Below are positions 1 to 6,455 of a stretch of DNA of 13,761 nucleotides, piece by piece. Both the position numbers and the translations under genes were made by a program. The notes under the pieces were generated by a model. The model was not told the origin of the DNA, searched no databases, and worked only from the letters and a program-made list of their open reading frames with translations. The stretch is from Prevotellaceae bacterium (lineage in GTDB: Bacteria; Bacteroidota; Bacteroidia; Bacteroidales; Paludibacteraceae). Location of the stretch: positions 1-13,761 of the forward strand of contig JAISXJ010000061.1 in NCBI GenBank assembly GCA_031270565.1. The letters run 5' to 3'. The first letter of the stretch is position 1, and each line of letters begins with the position of its first letter.

Positions 1-1
1 A

Positions 2-113
2 CTTCTAAAAATTGCTTTTTCTGCGTTACGCTCTTTCGGTAAAATGCTCATTTACGTTAGTAAACTCCGCTTTTACCTCAATGGCAAGCCTTGAAAAATC
101 TAATTTTTAGAAG
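2..113. repeat. Intergenic element bounded by a perfect 12-bp inverted repeat
   Basis: The arm CTTCTAAAAATT at 2-13 is matched exactly by its reverse complement AATTTTTAGAAG at 102-113. Between the arms is a weaker nested dyad around 40-75 (CATTTAC near 50 facing GTAAAC near 61). No convincing gene overlaps it: a reading frame does run from a TTG at 91 into tpl, but its first 33 residues do not look like the family. The arrangement suggests a dispersed intergenic repeat or a large stem-loop ahead of tpl. Its left edge is almost at the window boundary, so more of it may lie outside. Confidence 0.6.
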
Positions 114-117
114 CCCC

Positions 118-159
118 CATAATAATAAAGCCTGTTCTTATTACATAATAATAAAACCT
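118..159 (+). repeat. 26-bp-spaced direct repeat upstream of tpl
   Basis: The 16-mer CATAATAATAAAGCCT at 118-133 recurs at 144-159 as CATAATAATAAAACCT, 15 of 16 bases identical, with starts 26 bp apart. It lies 31-72 bp before the tpl start codon, where an operator or activator site would sit. No TAnnTTTG -7 box is visible in this leader, so the tpl promoter cannot be placed with confidence. A regulatory role is inference from position; the sequence is AT-rich, so a chance duplication is possible. Confidence 0.4.
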
Positions 160-189
160 TTCTATCAACTTTTAAAAACAAATAGAACC

Positions 190-1566
190 ATGAAATTTAA
201 TCCAATGGCGGAACCATACAAAATCAAAATGGTAGAACCGCTCAAAATGACCGACCGCGCTTACCGCGAAAAAGCAATGAAAGAAGCCGGTTACAACACA
301 TTTCTGCTTCGCAGTGAAGATGTTTACATTGACCTGCTTACCGATTCCGGCACCAATGCCATGAGTGAAAACCAGTGGGCGGGCATTATGCTTGGCGATG
401 AAGCCTACGCAGGAAGCAAGAACTACTATCACCTTGAGGCAGCCATGCACGACTGTTTTGGGTATAAACATCTTGTTCCTACCCATCAGGGGCGCGGCGC
501 GGAAAATCTGGTGTCGCAGGCGCTCATCAAAGCCGGACAGTATGTACCGGGAAATATGTATTTCACCACAACACGCGCTCATCAGGAGTTGCAGGGCGGT
601 ATCTTTGTGGACGTTATCGTTGACGAGGCGCACGACCCCTACAACACCAATCCTTTCAAAGGGAATGTTGACCTGAATAAATATGAGCAGCTCATTAACA
701 AGGTAGGCGCTAAAAACATTGCCTACATCACAATCGGCGTAACGGTGAACCTCGCAGGCGGACAGCCCGTTTCTATGGAAAACCTGCGTACCGTGTACAA
801 ACTTTCTCAGGCAAACGGCATAAAAGTAGTGCTTGATGCAACACGTGCTATGGAAAATGCCTACCTCATCCAACAGCGTGAACCCGGATACAAAGACAAA
901 TCCGTGAAAGAGATTTTGCGTGAGATGTGTTCCTGTTCCGATGTAGCTACCTGTTCGGGGAAAAAAGATTTTCATACCAATATTGGTGGTTTTGCTGCCT
1001 GTAACGACGATGATTTGGCAGTTTCCATGCGCAATATGGTAGTGGTTTACGAAGGGTTGCAAACGTATGGCGGTATGGCAGGACGCGATATGGAGGCTAT
1101 GGCTCGCGGAATGCTTGAGGCTTGTCAGGATCATGTGATGGCGCATCGGGTGGCGCAGTCCGAATATCTTGGCAACAAGCTTTTGGCTGCCGACATCCCT
1201 ATTGTTCGTCCTGTGGGCGGGCATGGTGTCTTTATTGACGCCAAAGCGTTCTATCCGACCGTCCCGCAGAGTCAGTATGTGGCTCAGGTGTTGGCTGCCG
1301 ACCTGTATGTTCATTCGGGCGTTCGTTCGATGGAGCGCGGTATTGTTTCGGCGGGACGTGATGCCAAAACAGGTGAAGAACATCATCCCAAGCTCGAGAC
1401 GATTCGTTTGACCATTCCGCGCAGGGTTTACACCCAGTCGCATTTCGACGTGGTTGCCGATGCTATCATCGAACTCTATCAGGAGCGCGACAAGGCACGT
1501 GGCTTGAAAATGGTTTACGAACCCAAATACCTGCGTTTCTTTCAGGCACGGTTCGAGAAAATCTAA
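190..1566 (+). CDS. tpl: Tyrosine phenol-lyase (beta-tyrosinase), PLP-dependent
   Basis: The product splits L-tyrosine into phenol, pyruvate and ammonia (reversible, EC 4.1.99.2) in the cytoplasm. The protein is 458 residues and lines up without visible gaps on the 456-residue Citrobacter enzyme. The SGKK motif puts the PLP Schiff-base lysine at K259. The residues that separate this enzyme from tryptophanase are all of the phenol-lyase type: T126 in YFTTTRAH (Asp in tryptophanase), R383 in VRSMERG (Ile in tryptophanase) and F450 in LRFFQARF (His in tryptophanase). The start is ATG 190, which gives the family-length N-terminus; an upstream TTG at 91 would add 33 unrelated residues. There is no Shine-Dalgarno, only an A-rich leader. 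The gene is monocistronic, with a terminator 20 bp beyond the stop. These family assignments come from remembered sequences, but three independent diagnostic positions agree. Confidence 0.93.
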   Translation: MKFNPMAEPYKIKMVEPLKMTDRAYREKAMKEAGYNTFLLRSEDVYIDLLTDSGTNAMSENQWAGIMLGDEAYAGSKNYYHLEAAMHDCFGYKHLVPTHQGRGAENLVSQALIKAGQYVPGNMYFTTTRAHQELQGGIFVDVIVDEAHDPYNTNPFKGNVDLNKYEQLINKVGAKNIAYITIGVTVNLAGGQPVSMENLRTVYKLSQANGIKVVLDATRAMENAYLIQQREPGYKDKSVKEILREMCSCSDVATCSGKKDFHTNIGGFAACNDDDLAVSMRNMVVVYEGLQTYGGMAGRDMEAMARGMLEACQDHVMAHRVAQSEYLGNKLLAADIPIVRPVGGHGVFIDAKAFYPTVPQSQYVAQVLAADLYVHSGVRSMERGIVSAGRDAKTGEEHHPKLETIRLTIPRRVYTQSHFDVVADAIIELYQERDKARGLKMVYEPKYLRFFQARFEKI

Positions 1567-1585
1567 CATCTTCCGTACATAACAT

Positions 1586-1630
1586 ATACAGGAGGCTGTT
1601 TCCAAAGCGGAACAGCCTCCTGTATTTTTG
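1586..1630 (+). terminator. Rho-independent terminator of tpl
   Basis: A perfect 15-bp stem pairs 1586-1600 with 1611-1625 (ATACAGGAGGCTGTT and its complement) around a 10-nt loop, followed by TTTT. It lies 20 bp after the tpl stop codon. The convergent dnaB gene ends 37 bp further on. The opposite strand lacks a comparable T-run after the stem, so it works best for tpl, although the stem could still slow transcription from dnaB. Confidence 0.9.
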
Positions 1631-1661
1631 CCATAAGGGGCGGGCGTAATGCCTGTGCTGT

Positions 1662-3179
1662 CTAATAAGGCACGTCCGAACTTGGCGGCAGTTCGTATGC
1701 CGGTAAGTCGTCCGCGGAAGGATAGTCGGAGGTGTTGTTTGACCTCGAACCTACGGTTATGACATCTATATCTTCCGACTCGTTCATAAAGCGGGTATAT
1801 TCGTGAACAAAACGCAAATCAACCTCTCCTGTGGCGCCGTTGCGGTGCTTGGCGATAATAATTTGCGCCACCCGACGCATATCCTTGTGTGTTACGGGGT
1901 CTTCAAAAATCTTATAGTACTCCGGACGATGAATAAAGCATACCACATCGGCATCCTGTTCGATAGCGCCCGATTCGCGCAGGTCGGAGAGTTGCGGCTT
2001 TTTGGCTTCGTGCACCGAATCGCTTCCGCGACTTACAAGGTTACGATTCAATTGCGACAGGGCAATAATGGGAATGTCCAACTCCTTTGCCAGCGCCTTG
2101 AGCGAGCGCGAAATAAGACTGACCTCCTGTTCGCGGCTGAAGAAATTCATACCGGAAGCGTTCATTAACTGCAAATAGTCTATCATAATAAGCTTTACGG
2201 CGTGTTCGCGCACCAAACGGCGGGCTTTTGTGCGCAGCTCAAGAATGGAGAGACTTGGCGTATCATCCACATAAATTGGTGCGCCTTCAAGGTCGTGAAG
2301 TTTGGCATCGAGCTGTGCCCATTCGTATTTCTCTAAGCGTCCGCTTTTGATTTTGTCTCCGGGGATTTTGCAGACATTCATTATTAGACGATTTACCAAC
2401 TGCACGTTGGACATCTCAAGCGAAAACAGACCTACGGGGAGATGATGATCGATAGCTATATTCTTCGCCATTGACAGCACAAAGGCGGTTTTTCCCATAG
2501 CCGGACGCGCGGCTACGATAATCAACTCTGACTTTTGCCATCCCGACGTGATTTTATCCAGAGCATGAAATCCGCTTGGAATACCGCTTAAATTGCCGTC
2601 CATATTGGCAGCAGTCTGGATGCGTGCGATTGCCTCGGCTATAATCGGGTCTATCTGTGTAACCTCCCGTTGCGTATTGCGTTGCGACATTTCAAAGAGT
2701 TTGCCTTCTGCCTCCTGCATCAGGTCGTCCACGTCCATAGAGTCGTCAAACGCTTTGGTTTGCACTGTGGTGGCAAAGTGGATTAGTTCGCGTGCCAGAT
2801 ATTTTTGGGCGATAATCTTGGCGTGAAACTCCAGATGGGCAGCCGACGCCACTTTAGCGGTCAGCATAGCGATGTAGTACGCGCCGCCCGCCTCTTCGAG
2901 TGTACCGTTGTGTTTGAGTTGTTCCTGCACGGTGTACAGGTCGACGGGTTCCTGTCGTGTTGCAAGGTCAACGATTGCCGCGTAGATTTTTTGATGTGCT
3001 TCCTTGTAGAAACTTTCAGGCTTAAGCAGAGTGCTGACAATATCGTGAGCGCTGTGTTCAATCATCAATGCGCCAAGCACCAACTCTTCCAGTTCGAGCG
3101 CCTGAGGCGGCACCTTGCCATAGTCAAGCGGTTGCACTATGGGTTTCGGCTTTTTTGTAGCGGGACGTTTCTGTTCCAT
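1662..3179 (-). CDS. dnaB: Replicative DNA helicase DnaB
   Basis: Hexameric 5'-3' helicase that unwinds the fork and recruits primase. From ATG 3179 the protein is 505 residues. The N-terminal helical domain begins near VPPQALELEELVLGALM. The RecA-like C-terminal domain carries Walker A ARPAMGKTA (about residues 224-232), Walker B LIMIDYLQLM (about 330-339), the LSQLNR motif, SDLRESGAIEQDADVV and the arginine-finger segment KHRNGATGEV. No intein interrupts it. The frame extends to an ATG at 3230, but a TAnnTTTG box at 3198-3205 lies inside that extension, so transcripts from it would begin after 3230; ATG 3179 also starts the typical lysine/proline-rich head (MEQKRPATKKPKP). The tail after about residue 470 is low-complexity and acidic/proline-rich, as is common in this phylum. 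It lies downstream of porX on the same strand, 174 bp away, and probably has its own promoter. Confidence 0.95.
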   Translation of the reverse strand: MEQKRPATKKPKPIVQPLDYGKVPPQALELEELVLGALMIEHSAHDIVSTLLKPESFYKEAHQKIYAAIVDLATRQEPVDLYTVQEQLKHNGTLEEAGGAYYIAMLTAKVASAAHLEFHAKIIAQKYLARELIHFATTVQTKAFDDSMDVDDLMQEAEGKLFEMSQRNTQREVTQIDPIIAEAIARIQTAANMDGNLSGIPSGFHALDKITSGWQKSELIIVAARPAMGKTAFVLSMAKNIAIDHHLPVGLFSLEMSNVQLVNRLIMNVCKIPGDKIKSGRLEKYEWAQLDAKLHDLEGAPIYVDDTPSLSILELRTKARRLVREHAVKLIMIDYLQLMNASGMNFFSREQEVSLISRSLKALAKELDIPIIALSQLNRNLVSRGSDSVHEAKKPQLSDLRESGAIEQDADVVCFIHRPEYYKIFEDPVTHKDMRRVAQIIIAKHRNGATGEVDLRFVHEYTRFMNESEDIDVITVGSRSNNTSDYPSADDLPAYELPPSSDVPY

Positions 3180-3197
3180 ATCTGTGTTTTTAGGCGG

Positions 3198-3205
3198 CAA
3201 AATTA
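3198..3205 (-). promoter_or_regulatory. Bacteroidetes -7 box of dnaB
   Basis: On the minus strand this reads TAATTTTG, an exact fit to TAnnTTTG, 18 nt before ATG 3179. No good -33 TTG element is visible at the usual spacing. It implies a very short leader and favours the 3179 start over the ATG at 3230. Confidence 0.55.
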
Positions 3206-3353
3206 CGACATTCTTATCAAGAGACGGCATACGACCGGCAAATGTTATCAGCTATAATTTCAACATTTTGTTAAGAAAGCAGGCGCGGGCATCTCCTTTC
3301 CTCCCATCAGCCCGAGACACAGAGAAATAAAAACTCGAAAAAACTATTCGTTA

Positions 3354-4910
3354 TTAACCGTTCTTTCCCGACATAACCACCAGAGGCGTCATCATCTCCT
3401 CCATGGAGATGCCCCCGTGCTGGAATGTGTTCTTATAATAGTTCGCGTGATAGTTGTAATTGTTCGGATAAACAAAGAAATCCGATTTGGTAGCAAAGAT
3501 GTAGGCAGAACTGATATTCGGACTTGGCAAACCTACCTGCGCCGGCTGCAACACCTCATAAACATCCTTCCTGTTATACGTTATCGCCTTGCTGACCTTA
3601 TAACGCAAATTGACATTGGTGCTCTTATCCGCAACCACCTTAATCGGTTTCGTAACAAAGGTTGTTCCGTGATCTGTGGTTACAACCACCTTAAAACCCC
3701 TTCCGGCCAACTCCTTAAAAAGCATAAATACGGATGTATTCTTGAACCAAGATACCGCCAAAGCCCTGTATGCCTTCTCTGTGGAAGCCAGTTCGCGAAT
3801 CATTTTTGAATCTGTTCGCGCATGCGACAGAATGTCAATAAAATTCATGACGCAGACGTTTAGCGGGTTATGCTCAAGCGCCGGCAGTTGCTCTATCAGT
3901 TTTTCGCAGGCTTGCGAATGATTTATTTTCGTATAGAAAAAGGTTTCCTTTCGCCGAAATCGTTCCAGTTGAGTGGCAATAAGCGCTTCCTCGTGCAGAT
4001 TTTTTCCTGTCTCTTCCTCTTCTTCCACCCAGAGATTAGGGTATTTCTCTTTGATTTGTAACGGCATTAAACCCGAAAAAATAGCATTACGGGCGTATTG
4101 CGTCGCCGTCGGGAGGATGGCGTAATAGAGTTCTTCGCTCTCAAAGGTGAAGAAGTCGCCGAGCAATTCCTGAATCAGTTTCCACTGGTCGTAACGGAAA
4201 TTGTCCAGAACCACCAGAAACACCTTGTCTCCGTTGTCAAGGAGTGGGAATATCCGTTTTTTGAACAGGTCGGGACTGATTATCGGACGGGAGTCCGGCT
4301 GTTCAAACCAAGTGTGATAATTGTTTTTTATAAACTTGGCAAATACGCCGTTTGCTTCGGCTTTCTGTTGTTCCAGCAGGTCGTGCAACTCGCTTTCGGC
4401 TTCGTCGAGCGTTATGTCCCAGTAAACTAACCGCCGGTAAAGTTCAAGCCATTGCTCCGCCGAAAGCGATTCCGAGATTTGCATATCAATCTGTCCAAAT
4501 TCGGTACGATAGCCGGAAGTGGTCTGTTCGGTCAGGATTTCGCGTTTGTGAAGATGTTTTTTAAGTGTCATCAGAATCTGGTTCGGATTAACGGGTTTAA
4601 TAAGATAATCCGCTATTTTATTTCCGATAGCCAAATCCATAATGTTCTCCTCTTCGCTTTTGGTGATAATCACCACCGGCATATTCGGCGTTTGCTGCTT
4701 AATCACCGCCAACACTTCCAAGCCGCTTAACCCGGGCATATTTTCATCCAGAAACACCATATCAAACGCCTGCCGGCTGCACATCTCTATGGCGTCGATG
4801 CCGTTGGTAGCCGTAGCAACGTCGTAACCCTTCTCGCTGAGAAATATCAGATAGGGGCGCAGCAGGTCAATTTCATCATCCACCCAGAGGATGCGTTCTC
4901 TTTTCTTCAT
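3354..4910 (-). CDS. porX: PorX-type response regulator with PglZ domain
   Basis: The gene encodes 518 residues from ATG 4910. The receiver domain (about 1-120) has the acidic pair D11/D12, phospho-acceptor D55 in FLDENMP, T83 and K105 (LIKP). A helical linker (about 125-215) leads into a PglZ domain of the alkaline-phosphatase superfamily. There the likely metal and catalytic residues are visible: D236 (VLDNFRYDQW), T270 (PTAT), D359 (FIDILSHARTD), D413/H414 (TTDHG) and H498 (FQHGG). In Porphyromonas, PorX controls type IX secretion with the kinase PorY and the sigma factor SigP, and its PglZ domain hydrolyses oligonucleotides. The frame runs on to 5288, but that extension covers the divergent aroB promoter and start. 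ATG 4928 would add only six residues; 4910 matches the length I recall for P. gingivalis PorX. No terminator hairpin is evident after the stop. Confidence 0.88.
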   Translation of the reverse strand: MKKRERILWVDDEIDLLRPYLIFLSEKGYDVATATNGIDAIEMCSRQAFDMVFLDENMPGLSGLEVLAVIKQQTPNMPVVIITKSEEENIMDLAIGNKIADYLIKPVNPNQILMTLKKHLHKREILTEQTTSGYRTEFGQIDMQISESLSAEQWLELYRRLVYWDITLDEAESELHDLLEQQKAEANGVFAKFIKNNYHTWFEQPDSRPIISPDLFKKRIFPLLDNGDKVFLVVLDNFRYDQWKLIQELLGDFFTFESEELYYAILPTATQYARNAIFSGLMPLQIKEKYPNLWVEEEEETGKNLHEEALIATQLERFRRKETFFYTKINHSQACEKLIEQLPALEHNPLNVCVMNFIDILSHARTDSKMIRELASTEKAYRALAVSWFKNTSVFMLFKELAGRGFKVVVTTDHGTTFVTKPIKVVADKSTNVNLRYKVSKAITYNRKDVYEVLQPAQVGLPSPNISSAYIFATKSDFFVYPNNYNYHANYYKNTFQHGGISMEEMMTPLVVMSGKNG

Positions 4911-4928
4911 AATTGTTTTTTTACTCAT

Positions 4929-5045
4929 TTCTAAAACGTGAGCGCTCCATAAAAATTGTTTCCGTGAAGAAAACCGGCTGCAAAAAATCTTCGCAGGCGC
5001 ATTGCAGGTTTTAATCACTACTTTTGTGCATCCGTTATTTGAACA
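4929..5045. promoter_or_regulatory. Divergent porX/aroB intergenic region
   Basis: These 117 bp separate the divergently transcribed porX and aroB. The aroB side has a TAnnTTTG box at 5019-5026. On the porX side no TAnnTTTG match is visible, so the porX promoter is unplaced. No clear palindromic operator is seen. Confidence 0.5.
5019..5026 (+). promoter_or_regulatory. Bacteroidetes -7 box of aroB
   Basis: TACTTTTG fits TAnnTTTG exactly and lies 19 nt before the aroB start codon, predicting a leader of only about 12-15 nt. No TTG at the consensus -33 spacing is seen. Confidence 0.6.
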
Positions 5046-6077
5046 ATGATTATTAAAGAGAATCTTGGCGAAAGCCTGCGCAAGGCAATGGCAGATTGCA
5101 GATGCGATGCGCTTTTTATTTTGACCGACAGTTACACGCATCAGGCGTGTTTGCCGGTTGTTCTGGAACAGTTGCCGGATGCCGCACGGGCGCATAGCAT
5201 CGTTATTCCGGCAGGCGAAGGTCATAAAAATCTTGAAACAACTGCCGTTCTGTGGCGGTCTTTTGTGGAACACGCCGCCACCCGTCATTCCCTGCTTGTC
5301 AATCTCGGCGGGGGGATGGTAATGGATTTGGGAGGCTTTGCTGCGGCAACATTCAAGCGCGGCATGCCATTCATAAACCTTCCAACCACCCTTTTAGGAG
5401 CGGTAGATGCTGCTATTGGAGGCAAAACGGGAATCAATCTGTTCGGACTGAAAAATGAAATCGGCGTTTTTGCCGAACCCTTGACAACTATTATCTATCT
5501 GCCATTTCTTTACTCGTTAGACCCTGAGAACCGCTATTCCGGTTTTGCCGAAATGGTGAAACACGCCCTGATTGACAGTCCGGAGCTGCTCAGCCGTACA
5601 TTCGCCAACGGCGCAGAGGTGGCATCGGCAGCATTTGCGCAACTGCTGAGCGATAACCTTGCTGTCAAACGGCGTTTTGTCCGTTCCGACCCCCGCGAAA
5701 AGAATCTGCGCAAGGCGCTTAATCTGGGACATACCTTCGGTCATGCCTTTGAGATGCTGTCACACAAAATCAATCACCCGCTGTTGCACGGTACGGCAGT
5801 GATGTGGGGACTTGTTTGCGAGACGCTGCTCTCACACAGTCGTCTGGGCTTGGACAAGGCGGTGGTGTTGCAGTTACTGGCGTTTGCCAAAGCGCATTAT
5901 CCGCCGCTACCATTCTCATGTCAACACTATGATGACATCCATCGTATTATGATTCACGACAAAAAAAATTGTGCCGCCCAAATCCATTGTACGCTTCTGC
6001 GGGCAATTGGGCAAGTGGAAATCAATCAGACCGTATCGCGTGAAGAAATATGCGAATGTCTGGATTTTATCAGTTGA
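5046..6077 (+). CDS. aroB: 3-dehydroquinate synthase
   Basis: Second step of the shikimate pathway: NAD- and metal-dependent cyclisation of DAHP to 3-dehydroquinate in the cytoplasm. The 343-residue protein has the family motifs in order: GEGHKNLETT (57-66, nucleotide site), GGGMVMDLGGFAAATFKRG (88-106), LPTTLLGAVDAAIGGKTGIN (112-131) and KNEIG. The predicted zinc ligands are E169 (GFAEMVKHALI), H229 (NLGHTFGHAFE) and H248 (LLHGTAVMWG). The length is normal for the family in this phylum. ATG 5046 follows the -7 box closely and begins an ordinary N-terminus. It stands alone between the divergent porX and a gene-poor stretch, with no conventional terminator, though a dense run of hairpins follows the stop. 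Confidence 0.96.
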   Translation: MIIKENLGESLRKAMADCRCDALFILTDSYTHQACLPVVLEQLPDAARAHSIVIPAGEGHKNLETTAVLWRSFVEHAATRHSLLVNLGGGMVMDLGGFAAATFKRGMPFINLPTTLLGAVDAAIGGKTGINLFGLKNEIGVFAEPLTTIIYLPFLYSLDPENRYSGFAEMVKHALIDSPELLSRTFANGAEVASAAFAQLLSDNLAVKRRFVRSDPREKNLRKALNLGHTFGHAFEMLSHKINHPLLHGTAVMWGLVCETLLSHSRLGLDKAVVLQLLAFAKAHYPPLPFSCQHYDDIHRIMIHDKKNCAAQIHCTLLRAIGQVEINQTVSREEICECLDFIS

Positions 6078-6106
6078 CAAGGCGCGAAATAATGAATAGT
6101 GATTTT

Positions 6107-6162
6107 TTTTTAGTTTTTAGTTTTTAGAGTTTAGTTTTCAGTTTTCAGTTTTCAGTTTTCAG
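6107..6162 (+). repeat. Eight tandem 7-bp repeats (TTTTTAG / TTTTCAG)
   Basis: Eight contiguous heptads: TTTTTAG three times (6107-6127), AGTTTAG (6128-6134), then TTTTCAG four times (6135-6162). The phase is perfect and the last two bases of every unit are AG. It starts 30 bp after aroB. Three degenerate heptads in the opposite orientation stand at 6390-6410, so the two arrays face each other across about 230 bp. An 11-bp inverted match (AGTTTTCAGTG at 6154-6164, CACTGAAAACT at 6388-6398) ties the two sides together. Confidence 0.85.
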
Positions 6163-6174
6163 TGAGTATCTATT

Positions 6175-6381
6175 AGCCGTTTACGGCTTATATATCAATA
6201 GAAACAACCATTTTTATCTGCCCGAATTGTCCGTAGGACATTAACGGTATATGTCCTGACGGACAAAAACGCCTGTTTAAAGCTGTTTTTCTATTGATAT
6301 TTATGCCCTAACGGGCAAAAAACGGCTTCCCAGACTGCCTGCAAGGCAACATCTTCATAACCGCAGGTCAGCGACCTGCGG
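6175..6381. repeat. Cluster of hairpins within a 13-bp inverted repeat, aroB downstream region
   Basis: An exact 13-bp inverted repeat, ATATCAATAGAAA at 6192-6204 and its complement at 6288-6300, encloses a long dyad (6227-6241 against 6251-6266, one bulged base), each half of which is also a mini-palindrome (GTCC-GTA-GGAC and GTCC-TGAC-GGAC). Other hairpins are AGCCGT-TT-ACGGCT (6175-6188), TGCCC-TAAC-GGGCA (6304-6317), TGCCT-GCA-AGGCA (6336-6348) and a perfect 9-bp stem with 3-nt loop at 6361-6381. No credible open reading frame spans the region. It resembles a cluster of REP/MITE-like intergenic repeats; whether it acts in termination, mRNA stability or as a mobile element is unknown. Confidence 0.75.
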
Positions 6382-6389
6382 AGTAAGCA

Positions 6390-6410
6390 CTGAAAACTAT
6401 TAACTGATAA
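6390..6410 (-). repeat. Three degenerate heptads, inverted with respect to 6107-6162
   Basis: On the plus strand the units are CTGAAAA, CTATTAA and CTGATAA; read on the minus strand each ends in AG like the units at 6107-6162. The array stops 5 bp before the TACCTTTG box of the next gene, so it occupies the upstream promoter region. The units are degenerate; the identification rests on phase, CT starts and the exact CACTGAAAACT match to the left array. Confidence 0.55.
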
Positions 6411-6415
6411 TATTG

Positions 6416-6423
6416 TACCTTTG
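6416..6423 (+). promoter_or_regulatory. Bacteroidetes -7 box of the DUF4831-uvrA-kinase operon
   Basis: TACCTTTG fits TAnnTTTG exactly, 32 nt before the ATG at 6456. It is the only strong promoter signal ahead of three closely spaced genes and probably serves all of them. Its upstream side is occupied by the inverted heptads. Confidence 0.6.
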
Positions 6424-6455
6424 CCAACCAATTTTAGCAGAATATCTTCGTTGTA

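Noticed and set aside
91..189. N-terminal extension of tpl from a TTG start
   Set aside because: The 33 extra residues come from the inverted-repeat element and AT-rich leader and are not present in the family; ATG 190 gives the expected length.
172..1605. A 477-codon open frame on the minus strand opposite tpl
   Set aside because: It is the antisense shadow of a well-identified enzyme; its translation is rich in His, Cys and Phe with no family resemblance, and it runs into the tpl terminator.
1803..3257. Plus-strand open frames opposite dnaB
   Set aside because: They are shadows in GC-rich codons of dnaB, with no recognisable protein motifs and no promoter.
3231..3353. Terminator or RNA gene between porX and dnaB
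   Set aside because: There is only a weak 7-bp dyad (3240-3246 with 3262-3268, 15-nt loop) and T-rich stretches without an adjacent stem; not enough for a call.
4911..5288. N-terminal extension of porX by up to 126 residues
   Set aside because: It overlaps the divergent aroB promoter and about 240 bp of the aroB coding region, and the receiver domain starts right after ATG 4910.
6078..6455. Small coding sequence or CRISPR array in the aroB-DUF4831 gap
   Set aside because: No open frame of useful length is visible, and the 7-bp units are contiguous without spacers, so this is not a CRISPR array.
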